A stretch of DNA of 10,141 nucleotides from Verrucomicrobiota bacterium (GCA_025363535.1 JANYDP010000096.1:1-10141), one strand, 5' to 3'; shown: positions 1-7,092, numbered from the stretch's first letter. Notes: generated by a model from the sequence alone, not told the origin. Numbers and translations are program-made.

Positions 1-1666
1 CTTTGGGCGCGCAGCCGTAACCGTCACCGACGTTGTTGACACGGCCCATGACGCCCGCCCAACCGCTGTTGTCCAGCAAGATGTCGGCGCTGACTTCGTA
101 GTTCTGCCAGTGTTCGTCGCCGATGATGGTGTAAGGCATCCATTCGGGTGCCCAGCTCTGCGGATTTTGCGCAATGACCTGACGGAGGCATTTCCCAACT
201 TTATCCGGGCGTTCGGCGATCTCAAAAATCCCGGCGATGTCCGCCGTGTAATGCGGCAGATAGCCAAATTGTTTGGGCGAGGTGTATTCCTCAAACGTTT
301 CGCAATACGGAAACGGAAATTTTTCCTCGGCCGGAATATTTCCAAACGAACCTTTCTGCTGTCCGTGCGTGGTGGAGATGGAATAAACCGAATCCGGTTC
401 GAGCGCGATGGCGAAAGAATTGTTTTCCGGTTTGATGGGTTCGAGTTGAACAAACTGTTCTTTCGCGTCACTACGCCAGACGCAGAGTTTACCGGTGGAC
501 AATCTGCCGCTGATGTTGAAGTCGAGATGCTGGACGGATCTGGCTCCCTTGGTTTCGAGGATGACGCTGTAATCTTTGCCTGGTGATTTTAACGTCACGA
601 ACGAGCCGCCGCCAGCCAGCTTGCCGCAGGCACCAGTGAGATAAGTCCAGCCGACTTTGGAGAACTGTCCGTAATGAGCGTAACCCCACAACACTTCCCG
701 CGTGTAATAATGCCCGCTCCACGGCGAATTGGCGATCATTGCCGCAGGTTCGATCGCATAAGGCTCCAGCGGATAGACGGAGCCGACGAGATACCAGCTC
801 ACAATTTTAGTCGCCCCGCTGTGGACAAAGTTTTCGTTGAACGCCTTCACCAGGCTGATTTCACAATCGAACCCTTTTTTGTAAACGTGCTCCTCCGTGT
901 TCCAAATGGGTTTGTCATATTTCTCGGCGAGCTTGAGTACATCGTCGGGCGTGGGCATGTCCGCCATCGTGTGGTTGCCGAGGATGGCCACCGCCTTGCG
1001 CAACGCCACGTCATTGGTCATGCCCCGGACCCAGTCAAATTTGGTTTTGTCCCAGTTGTCAAAGCCGTGAATTCTGACTTTCGCCAGCCCGTTGGTGTCC
1101 AGCGCGGCGCGGAATTTTTTCGCAAATTCTGTGTTCACGCCTTTTTCGTTCCGGCAGCCGATGGCGTCCAGATCCAGACCATAAACGGACTTCAACCCCT
1201 GAATCCATTTGACGTAATAGCCACACATGTCCTGCGACCAGAAATTACCGTGGCCCACCCACGCCGGACAGCCCCACGCGCAGGCGTCGAGCGTGAGATC
1301 GGGATTGCGTTTTTTGGCTTCGCGCATCAACCACCATTCGTAGCCGCGACTGTAATTCAAATCATCCTTCGTGTGCATGTGGCTCGGCTCGGAGCCTTGC
1401 GTGGAATTTCCGTCACCGGGCACTTCCACCAGCAGCGTGCTCATGGACGCGCCAAACTTGGGCTTAAACAGCAGGTCCAAAACCTGGCGGCGCTGCGGCT
1501 CGGGATAATCTTTCAGCAAAACCGAAGTCGCGCCACCGCCGCTCACCGCGCCGATGCCATCGAATCGTTTGCCGCCGGCATCGCCCTGGAGATTCACGAC
1601 CTGGCCGGCAAAAACGCACGACAAAAAAACGTCCGCACAAAGCGTGGCGACAATAAAAGTTTTCAT
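1..1666 (-). CDS. Secreted GH59 galactosylceramidase-like glycosidase, C-terminus cut by window edge
   Basis: The frame reads leftward from ATG at 1666 and is open to base 1 (555 full codons), so the end of the protein lies outside the window. Residues 1-20 form a signal peptide (Lys2, hydrophobic core, ending CVFAG). The body matches family GH59, whose best-known member is human galactocerebrosidase (GALC), which removes beta-galactose from galactosylceramide. Matching landmarks are RFDGIGAVSGGGATS (34-48), GDGNSTQGSEPSHMH (84-98), RGYEWWLMREAKKRNP (107-122), Asn173-Glu174 as the presumed acid/base, Glu258 in the IWNTEEH segment as the presumed nucleophile, and NSPWSGHYY (313-321). From about residue 450 the sequence matches the start of the C-terminal lectin-like beta-sandwich of GALC. 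Human GALC is roughly 670-685 residues, so about 100 residues are probably missing. Family assignment is firm. The natural substrate in a bacterium is unknown and could be a galactoside other than a sphingolipid. No clear ribosome binding site is seen. Confidence 0.9.
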   Translation of the reverse strand, partial: MKTFIVATLCADVFLSCVFAGQVVNLQGDAGGKRFDGIGAVSGGGATSVLLKDYPEPQRRQVLDLLFKPKFGASMSTLLVEVPGDGNSTQGSEPSHMHTKDDLNYSRGYEWWLMREAKKRNPDLTLDACAWGCPAWVGHGNFWSQDMCGYYVKWIQGLKSVYGLDLDAIGCRNEKGVNTEFAKKFRAALDTNGLAKVRIHGFDNWDKTKFDWVRGMTNDVALRKAVAILGNHTMADMPTPDDVLKLAEKYDKPIWNTEEHVYKKGFDCEISLVKAFNENFVHSGATKIVSWYLVGSVYPLEPYAIEPAAMIANSPWSGHYYTREVLWGYAHYGQFSKVGWTYLTGACGKLAGGGSFVTLKSPGKDYSVILETKGARSVQHLDFNISGRLSTGKLCVWRSDAKEQFVQLEPIKPENNSFAIALEPDSVYSISTTHGQQKGSFGNIPAEEKFPFPYCETFEEYTSPKQFGYLPHYTADIAGIFEIAERPDKVGKCLRQVIAQNPQSWAPEWMPYTIIGDEHWQNYEVSADILLDNSGWAGVMGRVNNVGDGYGCAPK

Positions 1667-1862
1667 GGCGGCGAAGTATGGTTGAAACAAGATGAATTGT
1701 CTTGTCGTGGAAATTAGCGGCGCGAAATGATTTGCGCCGCCTGCAAATTCCGGCTCGTCGCCGGGCTTCCCCTTTCCCACGGGTTCGCCGGCAAGCCGCC
1801 AACTGTGGATCGGTGCGGCTATGAACTTCCAGCCCGGCCCAATAAATTGATTTGAATCCCGC

Positions 1863-1900
1863 GCAAAACCGATTACTTATCACGCACGGCAAAACCGATT
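1863..1900. repeat. 12-bp direct repeat just upstream of argA, possible operator
   Basis: GCAAAACCGATT occurs exactly twice, at 1863-1874 and 1889-1900, start-to-start distance 26 bp, with the second copy ending 9 bases before the argA start codon. It lies in the 243-bp divergent gap between the GH59 gene and argA. The position would suit a regulator site or a leader element for argA, but no known operator is recognised; it does not look like an ArgR box. The rest of the gap (1667-1862) shows nothing clear. Confidence 0.4.
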
Positions 1901-1909
1901 TGACACAAC

Positions 1910-3190
1910 GTGAAACTGACTGATCTGCGCGGCATTCTGCAATACATCCCCCAGTTCCGGGAGAAGACCTTCATCATTGGCGTGGACGGCGCCATCGTCA
2001 CCGACGAAAATTTCGCCAACATCCTCCTCGACGTGGCGGTGTTGCGGTCGCTGAGCATCCGCGTGGTGCTGGTTCACGGAGCCTCTGCGCAGATCAAAGC
2101 GCTCGCCGAATCGCAAAACGTCAAAGCCTCGAACCTCGACGGCGCGGGCATCACCGACGCCGAGACGCTCAAACTCGCGCTCACCGCCGCGAACCGGCTC
2201 ACGCACGAAATTCTCGAAGGCCTTTCCGCCAACGACCTGCGCGCTGCCTGCACCAACGCGATCATCGCGCATCCCCTGGGCATCATCCAGGGCGTGGATC
2301 ATTTGTTCACCGGCAAGGTGGAACGCGTGGACACGGAACTTCTGCAAACGTTGCTCAACCAGGGCATCGTCCCCGTCGTGCCGCCGCTCGGTTTCGATGG
2401 CGACGGCAAAACGTACCGTGTGAACTCGGACAGCGTGGCGGTCGCGGTCGCGGAAGCGTTGAAGGCGACGAAGCTAATTTACATCACGGCGCATGATGGT
2501 TTGAAGTTCAACGGACTGGTCATCCGCCAGATGATCGTGGCCGAACTGCAAAAATTATTGCAACAGAACACGGCGGGGTTTGCCGTCGAAACCCTTTCCA
2601 AAGCGCAGCACGCCGTGCCCGCCTGTCTCGGTGGCGTGCAGCGGGTTCACATCATCAACGGCCGCGTGGATGAAGGTCTGCTCGCCGAAGTATTTTCCAA
2701 CGAAGGCATCGGCACGCTGATTTACGCCAACGAATACCAGCAGATCCGGCCCGCGAAAAAGAAGGATGTGCGCGCGATCCAGTTGCTGACCAAGAAGGCG
2801 GTCGAGTCCGATGAACTCGTGCGGCGCACGCGGCTCGTCATCGAGAAGAGCCTGGCGGATTATTATATTTTTGAAATTGATAAGAACCCCGTCGCGTGTG
2901 TGGCTCTGCATGTTTATCCCGAGCAGAGCAAAGGCGAACTCGCCTGTCTCTACGTTAATCCGTCGCACGAAAATCAGGGCATCGGCCGCAAGCTGATCCA
3001 GTTCACCGAAAGCAAGGCGCGGGAATTGAACTTGAGCGAACTGCTCACGCTCTCGACGCAGGCGTTCACCTATTTCCAATCCAAAGGCGGCTTTGCCGAA
3101 GGCACGCCCGATGATCTGCCGCCCGCCCGGCGCGAGAAGTACGATCAGAGCGGGCGCAATTCCAAAGTGCTGGTGAAGAAATTAAAGTAA
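1910..3190 (+). CDS. argA: N-acetylglutamate synthase (amino-acid N-acetyltransferase)
   Basis: This 426-residue protein has the classical ArgA architecture: an amino-acid-kinase-like domain (about residues 1-270) followed by a GNAT acetyltransferase domain (about 275-426). It would transfer acetyl from acetyl-CoA to glutamate, the first step of arginine synthesis, in the cytoplasm. Visible signatures are VVLVHGASAQI (52-62), the kinase-fold segment YRVNSDSVAVAVAEALKA (169-186), the GNAT acetyl-CoA loop NQGIGRKL (355-362), and the ArgA-like tail RREKYDQSGRNSKVLVKKL (407-425). Length is close to E. coli ArgA (443). The start is GTG at 1910: an in-frame TGA at 1901-1903 rules out a longer form and there is no early in-frame ATG. 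No Shine-Dalgarno sequence is visible. It stands alone, divergent from the GH59 gene and convergent with the nuclease gene, with no other arg gene nearby. In many bacteria the kinase-like domain mediates arginine feedback inhibition; that is family knowledge, not read from this sequence. Confidence 0.92.
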   Translation: MKLTDLRGILQYIPQFREKTFIIGVDGAIVTDENFANILLDVAVLRSLSIRVVLVHGASAQIKALAESQNVKASNLDGAGITDAETLKLALTAANRLTHEILEGLSANDLRAACTNAIIAHPLGIIQGVDHLFTGKVERVDTELLQTLLNQGIVPVVPPLGFDGDGKTYRVNSDSVAVAVAEALKATKLIYITAHDGLKFNGLVIRQMIVAELQKLLQQNTAGFAVETLSKAQHAVPACLGGVQRVHIINGRVDEGLLAEVFSNEGIGTLIYANEYQQIRPAKKKDVRAIQLLTKKAVESDELVRRTRLVIEKSLADYYIFEIDKNPVACVALHVYPEQSKGELACLYVNPSHENQGIGRKLIQFTESKARELNLSELLTLSTQAFTYFQSKGGFAEGTPDDLPPARREKYDQSGRNSKVLVKKLK

Positions 3191-3234
3191 CGCAGCCGAG
3201 CACTGATCGAGCCTGCCCAAATAATCAGCCGGTC

Positions 3235-4392
3235 TTAATTCAACTGAATCACCCGATAGAACCGCTGCGTCTGTGAGGCGGGTTCGCTGAACGCGGCGGA
3301 CGTGTTGGTCGCGGTGAGGGTGGTCAGATCCGTCCAGGTTGCCGCATTAAGCTGCGGCTTCCATTGCACGCGGTAGATCTTCCCGGCATTCGCACTCCAC
3401 GCAAACGCAAACCCGCCGTTGGTCTTGGTGACCGAGGCGAGGTTGAAAGGATTCGCGGCAAAGATCGTGTTCAACAAATCCGCGAGGTGATGCCCGCCCT
3501 GGGCCATGAGCTGTTCGGTGGTGGCCATCGTGGTATCGAGATAGGACTGGGTGGGCGTGGTGCTGCGGGTGATGCCTACGTAGGCGTTGGTTTGTGCCAG
3601 GGCAAGTCCAGCGTTCGCCCAAGTCATCGGATCGGGAATCATGCCAGGACTTGGAACGTACGGATAGGCGGCTTCAATCGCCGCGACTTTATTGTTCAGC
3701 GTTGTCTGGCTGGAGGCACTGAGCGGTCGCGAGAGAAAGTCAGACAGATACCCCCCGCCAGAGTCCCACAGCGAATGGAGGTTTGACCAAGTGCCGCCGC
3801 TGAGGGAAAAACTATTGCCGCCCGCGTCCCCGCCAGGCTGAGATGCTCGCACGGCGGTGGAACAATGCAACGGCTGCTGAATGTCGCCGACAAAGTGGAG
3901 TAGAAAGCGCAAGTTTGTAGCCTGGTCGGTGGGTGTGGCATTGGTGCTTTGCAACGAGGCGATGTTTTGCCGAATGGCTTGCACCACATCAAACGATGCC
4001 GGACTAACACCGCCGGTGGAAGTGCCATCGAGACTGAACGGCAGATCAATGTAATGCCAGATGTTGTAGGCCGAGGTGAAACTTTTTATATCGTCGGCCC
4101 AACAGGCGGCGGTCACGAAGGTGTTGTTGTAGTTGCTGGCATAGTTGACCGTCGTGGCGATGAGCGCGTCACAGCGGATCTTCACGGCGGCGTCCAGGTG
4201 ATTGTATGCGATCTGCGCCACGGTCATGTGACCCTCGGCATTCCAAGCATGAACCGGCGCGGGACTTGCCAACGCCAAGCCGAGCACCATCACCAGTTTG
4301 GTCAATTGAGCTTTCAAGGTGGGCCAGTTTAACGCCGGCCCCAAGTTATCGCAACTGCGGTGGCAATCAAACGCCGCCGAAAAACTAATCAC
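3235..4392 (-). CDS. Secreted zinc-dependent S1/P1-type nuclease with C-terminal beta-rich module
   Basis: S1/P1 nucleases use three zinc ions to cut single-stranded DNA or RNA and release 5'-nucleotides. All nine expected zinc ligands are present, numbering from ATG at 4392: Trp50 (mature N-terminus after cleavage at VHA/WN), His55, Asp100, His113, His166, Asp170, His176, His206 and Asp210. Seeing Trp exactly after the signal-peptide site is a strong diagnostic. The nuclease domain ends near residue 315. Residues 316-385 form a separate module with GKIYRVQW and the ending RFYRV, a pattern I associate with exported verrucomicrobial proteins. The start is uncertain. ATG 4392 gives an unusually long 49-residue leader. 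TTG at 4317 gives MKAQLTKLVMVLGLALASPA, a normal signal peptide, and may be the true start. The gene is convergent with argA (44-bp gap) and divergent from the transporter gene. Likely role: scavenging phosphate or nucleotides from external nucleic acid. Confidence 0.9.
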   Translation of the reverse strand: MISFSAAFDCHRSCDNLGPALNWPTLKAQLTKLVMVLGLALASPAPVHAWNAEGHMTVAQIAYNHLDAAVKIRCDALIATTVNYASNYNNTFVTAACWADDIKSFTSAYNIWHYIDLPFSLDGTSTGGVSPASFDVVQAIRQNIASLQSTNATPTDQATNLRFLLHFVGDIQQPLHCSTAVRASQPGGDAGGNSFSLSGGTWSNLHSLWDSGGGYLSDFLSRPLSASSQTTLNNKVAAIEAAYPYVPSPGMIPDPMTWANAGLALAQTNAYVGITRSTTPTQSYLDTTMATTEQLMAQGGHHLADLLNTIFAANPFNLASVTKTNGGFAFAWSANAGKIYRVQWKPQLNAATWTDLTTLTATNTSAAFSEPASQTQRFYRVIQLN

Positions 4393-4406
4393 AACCGCAA
4401 GCTGGC

Positions 4407-4420
4407 GGATTGTATAATCC
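4407..4420. promoter_or_regulatory. Palindromic -10 region shared by two divergent genes
   Basis: A perfect TATAAT at 4413-4418 (plus) lies 62 bases before the transporter ATG. The overlapping reverse strand reads TATACA (4416-4411), 4 of 6 bases of a -10 box, placed correctly for the divergent nuclease gene. The site sits in a palindrome, GGATT-GTAT-AATCC (4407-4420). No good -35 box is seen on the plus strand at 16-18 bp spacing, so an activator or another sigma factor may be needed. The gap between the two coding regions is only 88 bp. Confidence 0.45.
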
Positions 4421-4480
4421 CGCTTCCTTCAGCGAAAAACGGCTGCTATGGTTCCGTGGTGATACGGCGACGAAACTGTC

Positions 4481-5956
4481 ATGGCTGAAATTCAGCGGCA
4501 ATCCCAGGGCTTTCTGGCCAAGTTCACCGTCCTCCTGGGCGCGCAACGCGAGTTGTGGATCACACTCGCCGCCAAGTTTCTCAACTTCGCCGCTTACGCC
4601 GTCACCAATTACACGCTGAAACTCTGGCTTTCCTCCGAGTTCGGTTACAACGACCAACAAGCACTCGCCATTGTCCTGGCGTGGTCGTTGACCATGACCG
4701 TGGTCACCGTGCTGGCCGGCTCGCTGACGGATGCGCTGGGGATGCGGAAGACTTTTTTTCTCGGGGTCTGGATTTGTCTCGTCGCGCGCGGCGTCATGGT
4801 GTTCGCCAATGTGAAATGGGTGGCGCTGGCGTTCGGCCTGTTTCCGCTGGCCATCGGGGAAGCCCTGGGCACGCCGGTGCTGGTCGCGGCCATCCGCCGT
4901 TATTCCACGACGAAACAGCGTTCCATTTCGTTCTCCCTTTCCTACACGATGATGAACATCGGCACGTTTGCGGCGTTGAGCGTATTTGACTGGGTGCGGC
5001 ACGGCCTGGGTGAACATGGACAGCTCACGCTGCCGCTGGCTGGCGTTTCCCTCACAACGTATCGGACTTTGTTTCTCGTGAGCTGGGGCATCGAGTTGTT
5101 GCTGCTGCCCCTGCTCTGGTTCATCCGTCGCGGCGCGGAAGCCACGGATGACGGGGTGATTTTCACGCCGGAGAAAGTCCGATCGGTCGGCACAAACCTG
5201 TGGAATTCTTTCTTCAACACCATCCGGGAAAGTGCCCGGGACACCGTGCGGCTGTTTGCCGGCCTCTTGAAGCAGAACGGATTTTACCGGCTGCTCGTCT
5301 TCCTGATGTTGATCGCGTTTTTGAAACTGATCTTCATGCAGATGTATTACGTGTATCCACAATTCGGCATCCGGGTGCTCGGCGAGGGCGCGCCGGTCGG
5401 CAAATTGTGGGGCATCAACAGCCTCATCGTCATTTTTCTCGCGCCCCTGGTCGGCGCGCTCACACAACGGTTTTCGTCGTATGGCATGGTCACCGTGGGG
5501 GGGATTATTTCCGCCGCCTCGGTGTTCATCATGGCGTTGCCGACGGCGTGGTTTCAGGTTTGGGCCGACGGCACGTTTGGGGATTTGATCGGGCACCGTT
5601 ATCTCCATCTCTCCGGCGCGGTGCATCCCTATTACGTGATGATCACGCTGTATGTGATCGTGCTGTCGGTCGGGGAGGCGTTCTACTCGCCGCGCGTTTA
5701 TGAATACGCCTCGGCCATTGCACCCAAGGGCCAGGAAGCCTCCTACTCCGCGCTCTCCTACATTCCGTTTCTGCTGGCGAAATTATTGATCGGCACTTTC
5801 TCCGGCGTGCTGCTGGCGACGTATTGTCCGGCGGTGGGCGAGCGCCATTCGGAAACGATGTGGCTCTTCGTCGCGCTGACGGCCACCATTGCGCCAATCG
5901 GGTTGATTGCCTTGCGCCGGCTCATCCGCGTGCCGGAAGCGGGGCGAAGCAATTAG
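4481..5956 (+). CDS. MFS transporter, POT (peptide transporter)-like
   Basis: A 491-residue polytopic membrane protein with about 12 or more hydrophobic segments and a large, partly polar region between the N- and C-terminal halves (about residues 215-265). The loop after the second helix carries a major-facilitator motif A variant, AGSLTDALGMRKTFF (79-93). The order of features, including SFSLSYTMMNIGTFAAL (150-166) and VGEAFYSPRVYEYASAIAPK (397-416), resembles the proton-dependent oligopeptide transporter branch (POT/PTR2), where a Glu and Ser-Pro followed by a basic APK loop mark helix 10. The POT proton-coupling motif ExxERFxYYG expected in helix 1 is not there: the aligned stretch reads KFLNFAAYA (32-40). 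The substrate and energy coupling therefore cannot be assigned. ATG 4481 is the natural start, with no strong ribosome binding site. It is divergent from the secreted nuclease gene, so a role in taking up breakdown products is possible but speculative. Confidence 0.8.
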   Translation: MAEIQRQSQGFLAKFTVLLGAQRELWITLAAKFLNFAAYAVTNYTLKLWLSSEFGYNDQQALAIVLAWSLTMTVVTVLAGSLTDALGMRKTFFLGVWICLVARGVMVFANVKWVALAFGLFPLAIGEALGTPVLVAAIRRYSTTKQRSISFSLSYTMMNIGTFAALSVFDWVRHGLGEHGQLTLPLAGVSLTTYRTLFLVSWGIELLLLPLLWFIRRGAEATDDGVIFTPEKVRSVGTNLWNSFFNTIRESARDTVRLFAGLLKQNGFYRLLVFLMLIAFLKLIFMQMYYVYPQFGIRVLGEGAPVGKLWGINSLIVIFLAPLVGALTQRFSSYGMVTVGGIISAASVFIMALPTAWFQVWADGTFGDLIGHRYLHLSGAVHPYYVMITLYVIVLSVGEAFYSPRVYEYASAIAPKGQEASYSALSYIPFLLAKLLIGTFSGVLLATYCPAVGERHSETMWLFVALTATIAPIGLIALRRLIRVPEAGRSN

Positions 5957-5975
5957 GCCTGAATTCCAAAATGCA

Positions 5976-6026
5976 ACGGGGAGCGCACGCGCCCCGTGTG
6001 CGGTTTTCCGCGCCCTCGCGGAAAGC
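5976..6026. repeat. Tandem GC-rich hairpins (two stem-loops), possible dispersed intergenic element
   Basis: Two stem-loops lie 20-70 bases after the transporter stop codon. The first pairs ACGGGG (5976-5981) with CCCCGT (5992-5997) around a 10-base loop. The second pairs TTTCCGCG (6005-6012) with CGCGGAAA (6017-6024) around CCCT, extended by a G-T and a G-C pair to 6003-6026. Neither is followed by a T-run on the plus strand (an A-run follows at 6033-6040), so this is not a textbook Rho-independent terminator, though it could protect or end the transporter mRNA. From memory, similar GC-rich hairpin pairs recur between genes in this bacterial group; that needs a genome search. Confidence 0.45.
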
Positions 6027-6240
6027 GAAGCGAAAAAAAACGCATAAAAACGTTGGCTTCAGTGCGCCGCCCGGACTATCCACAACCGATTGCAAAAAGT
6101 GGGTGTTAAAGGCAGTCAACGCCGCCTACCATGAAGCAGAAAAAGTGATCTGTGATGCGCCAATTAAACACGGGTTTCATTGGCGGATTGAAACACCTCG
6201 TCCAAAACCACACAACTAGAAATGTCACCTTAGAAGCTGG

Positions 6241-6270
6241 TTGACTTCGGAAGTAAAGCAGGTGTTTGAT
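6241..6270 (+). promoter_or_regulatory. Candidate promoter for the lipoprotein gene
   Basis: TTGACT at 6241-6246 matches a -35 box in 5 of 6 bases, followed after 18 bases by TTTGAT (6265-6270), 4 of 6 for a -10 box. Transcription from here would give a leader of roughly 105 bases that contains the whole inverted-repeat element at 6321-6379. The -10 match is weak. Confidence 0.3.
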
Positions 6271-6320
6271 ACGACCTTACAAATTTAGCGTTCGGTTGGG
6301 GACCAGAGAAAATTACGACC

Positions 6321-6379
6321 TGTGAACGACTAGGTTTGTTAAAAAACCTAACAAAACATCACAAACCTAGTGAGTCACA
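6321..6379. promoter_or_regulatory. Large imperfect palindrome with three mutually exclusive hairpins before the lipoprotein start
   Basis: The outer arms are 19 bases (6321-6339 and 6361-6379): TGTGA pairs with TCACA, then a 3x3 mismatch, then an 11-bp perfect stem ACTAGGTTTGT / ACAAACCTAGT, around a 21-base centre. Two smaller perfect hairpins overlap it: TAGGTTT (6331-6337) with AAACCTA (6344-6350), and TTTGTTA (6335-6341) with TAACAAA (6349-6355). All three use the same left arm, so only one can form at a time. The element ends 5 bases before the ATG at 6385. It could be a dimeric operator, an RNA switch over the start codon, or the ends of a short inserted element. Confidence 0.5.
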
Positions 6380-6384
6380 CTGAT

Positions 6385-6900
6385 ATGAATAAAAAATCAC
6401 AATTCATCGCCGTCATCGCCACCAGCCTGCTTTTTGCAGGGTGTTCTTCCTCGCGTGTCATTCAAACATCAGGGCCGGAAACCAAAACAATCAAAGTATC
6501 CGAAGTGGTTGTTGCGGCTAAACCGGATTCGGTGTCAGAAGGAGTAGCAGCATCTTACAACTCGTATTCCATGTCTGGTGTGATCAGACAGTCTTTGATG
6601 AATGAGTTGAAGAAAAAAGGGAAAATTAGCGATTCTGGCGATCTTGTAGAAGTCAGCGTCACTGGATTTCGTATGCGCCCGGGAGTGACTGTCGTATGGG
6701 TGGGAATCATGGCCGGAAGCGATTCTTTTTCAGCCACAGTATCAGTCAAGCGCGGTGACAAGGTTCTAAAAACATTCGATGTCAGCGCCCGCAATTCAGA
6801 CAGCTTCTGGAGCGCATTGGCAATGTTCAGAGTGTCGGCCAACACTCGCGCCGAACGATTCAGCCACACGATTGCCAGAAAAATAGCCGACAAACTTTAA
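6385..6900 (+). CDS. Small lipoprotein, possibly DUF4410-like
   Basis: ATG 6385 gives 171 residues beginning MNKKSQFIAVIATSLLFAGC, a textbook lipoprotein signal with lipobox LFAGC and lipidated Cys20; Ser follows Cys. An in-frame GTG at 6370 would add five residues but lies inside the inverted repeat and spoils the compact signal peptide, so ATG is preferred. After the anchor comes a predicted soluble domain of about 140 residues: a helix-rich first half (KKKGK near 76-80), then a strand-rich stretch with FRMRPGVTVVWVGIMAGSDSF (95-115) and VLKTFDVSARNSDSF (127-141), then a C-terminal amphipathic helix. This arrangement resembles the DUF4410 group of bacterial lipoproteins, but only weakly. 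Function unknown. The gene is visibly more A/T-rich than all its neighbours, suggesting later acquisition. No ribosome binding site is seen. Confidence 0.75.
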   Translation: MNKKSQFIAVIATSLLFAGCSSSRVIQTSGPETKTIKVSEVVVAAKPDSVSEGVAASYNSYSMSGVIRQSLMNELKKKGKISDSGDLVEVSVTGFRMRPGVTVVWVGIMAGSDSFSATVSVKRGDKVLKTFDVSARNSDSFWSALAMFRVSANTRAERFSHTIARKIADKL

Positions 6901-6906
6901 CCAATT

Positions 6907-6924
6907 AAGATATGGAAATATCTT
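6907..6924 (+). terminator. Weak candidate terminator hairpin after the lipoprotein gene
   Basis: AAGATAT (6907-6913) pairs perfectly with ATATCTT (6918-6924) around a GGAA loop, starting 7 bases after the stop codon and followed by TGTT. The stem is A/T-rich and the T-tract is short, so termination would be weak at best. The remaining gap to the beta-galactosidase stop (6925-7092) shows no supported feature. Confidence 0.3.
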
Positions 6925-7092
6925 TGTTAGCGGTCGCTCATTCAGAATCGCACTGGTTTATCGTGATTGCGCCACCACCGATGTGACCAAAACCGGAAAG
7001 GGCCATCTGTGGCTACTGGCGTGGCCGTGCATTTCAAATAGCCAAGCGTTTCAGGCAGTGTGCGGCGGACTTGCCTCAATTGCCTTGACGCC

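Larger units (their letters stand above)
5957..6369. other. Intergenic stretch without a convincing gene
   Basis: The stretch between the transporter stop and the lipoprotein gene has two halves. The left half (to about 6060) is GC-rich and holds the double hairpin annotated separately. From about 6060 the sequence becomes A/T-richer and continues so into the lipoprotein gene. An open frame on the plus strand runs from inside the transporter gene to 6219, but its composition (many Arg, Lys, Pro) is that of a translated hairpin region and it has no plausible start or relatives that I recognise. Confidence 0.5.

Noticed and set aside
674..1717. Long plus-strand open frame (347 codons) opposite the GH59 gene
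   Set aside because: It is antisense to a clearly conserved glycosidase; its Arg/His/Gly/Val-rich translation is typical of a reverse-strand shadow in GC-rich DNA.
4385..5626. 413-codon minus-strand frame opposite the transporter gene
   Set aside because: Highly charged, His/Gln/Arg-rich translation without any recognisable domain, lying across a well-supported membrane protein gene.
5980..6030. tRNA gene or tRNA fragment in the GC-rich hairpin region
   Set aside because: The stems are not spaced as a cloverleaf and there is no T-loop (TTCRANY) sequence.
6912..6986. 24-codon plus-strand ORF starting inside the hairpin after the lipoprotein gene
   Set aside because: Starts within the stem-loop, has no ribosome binding site and resembles no known peptide.
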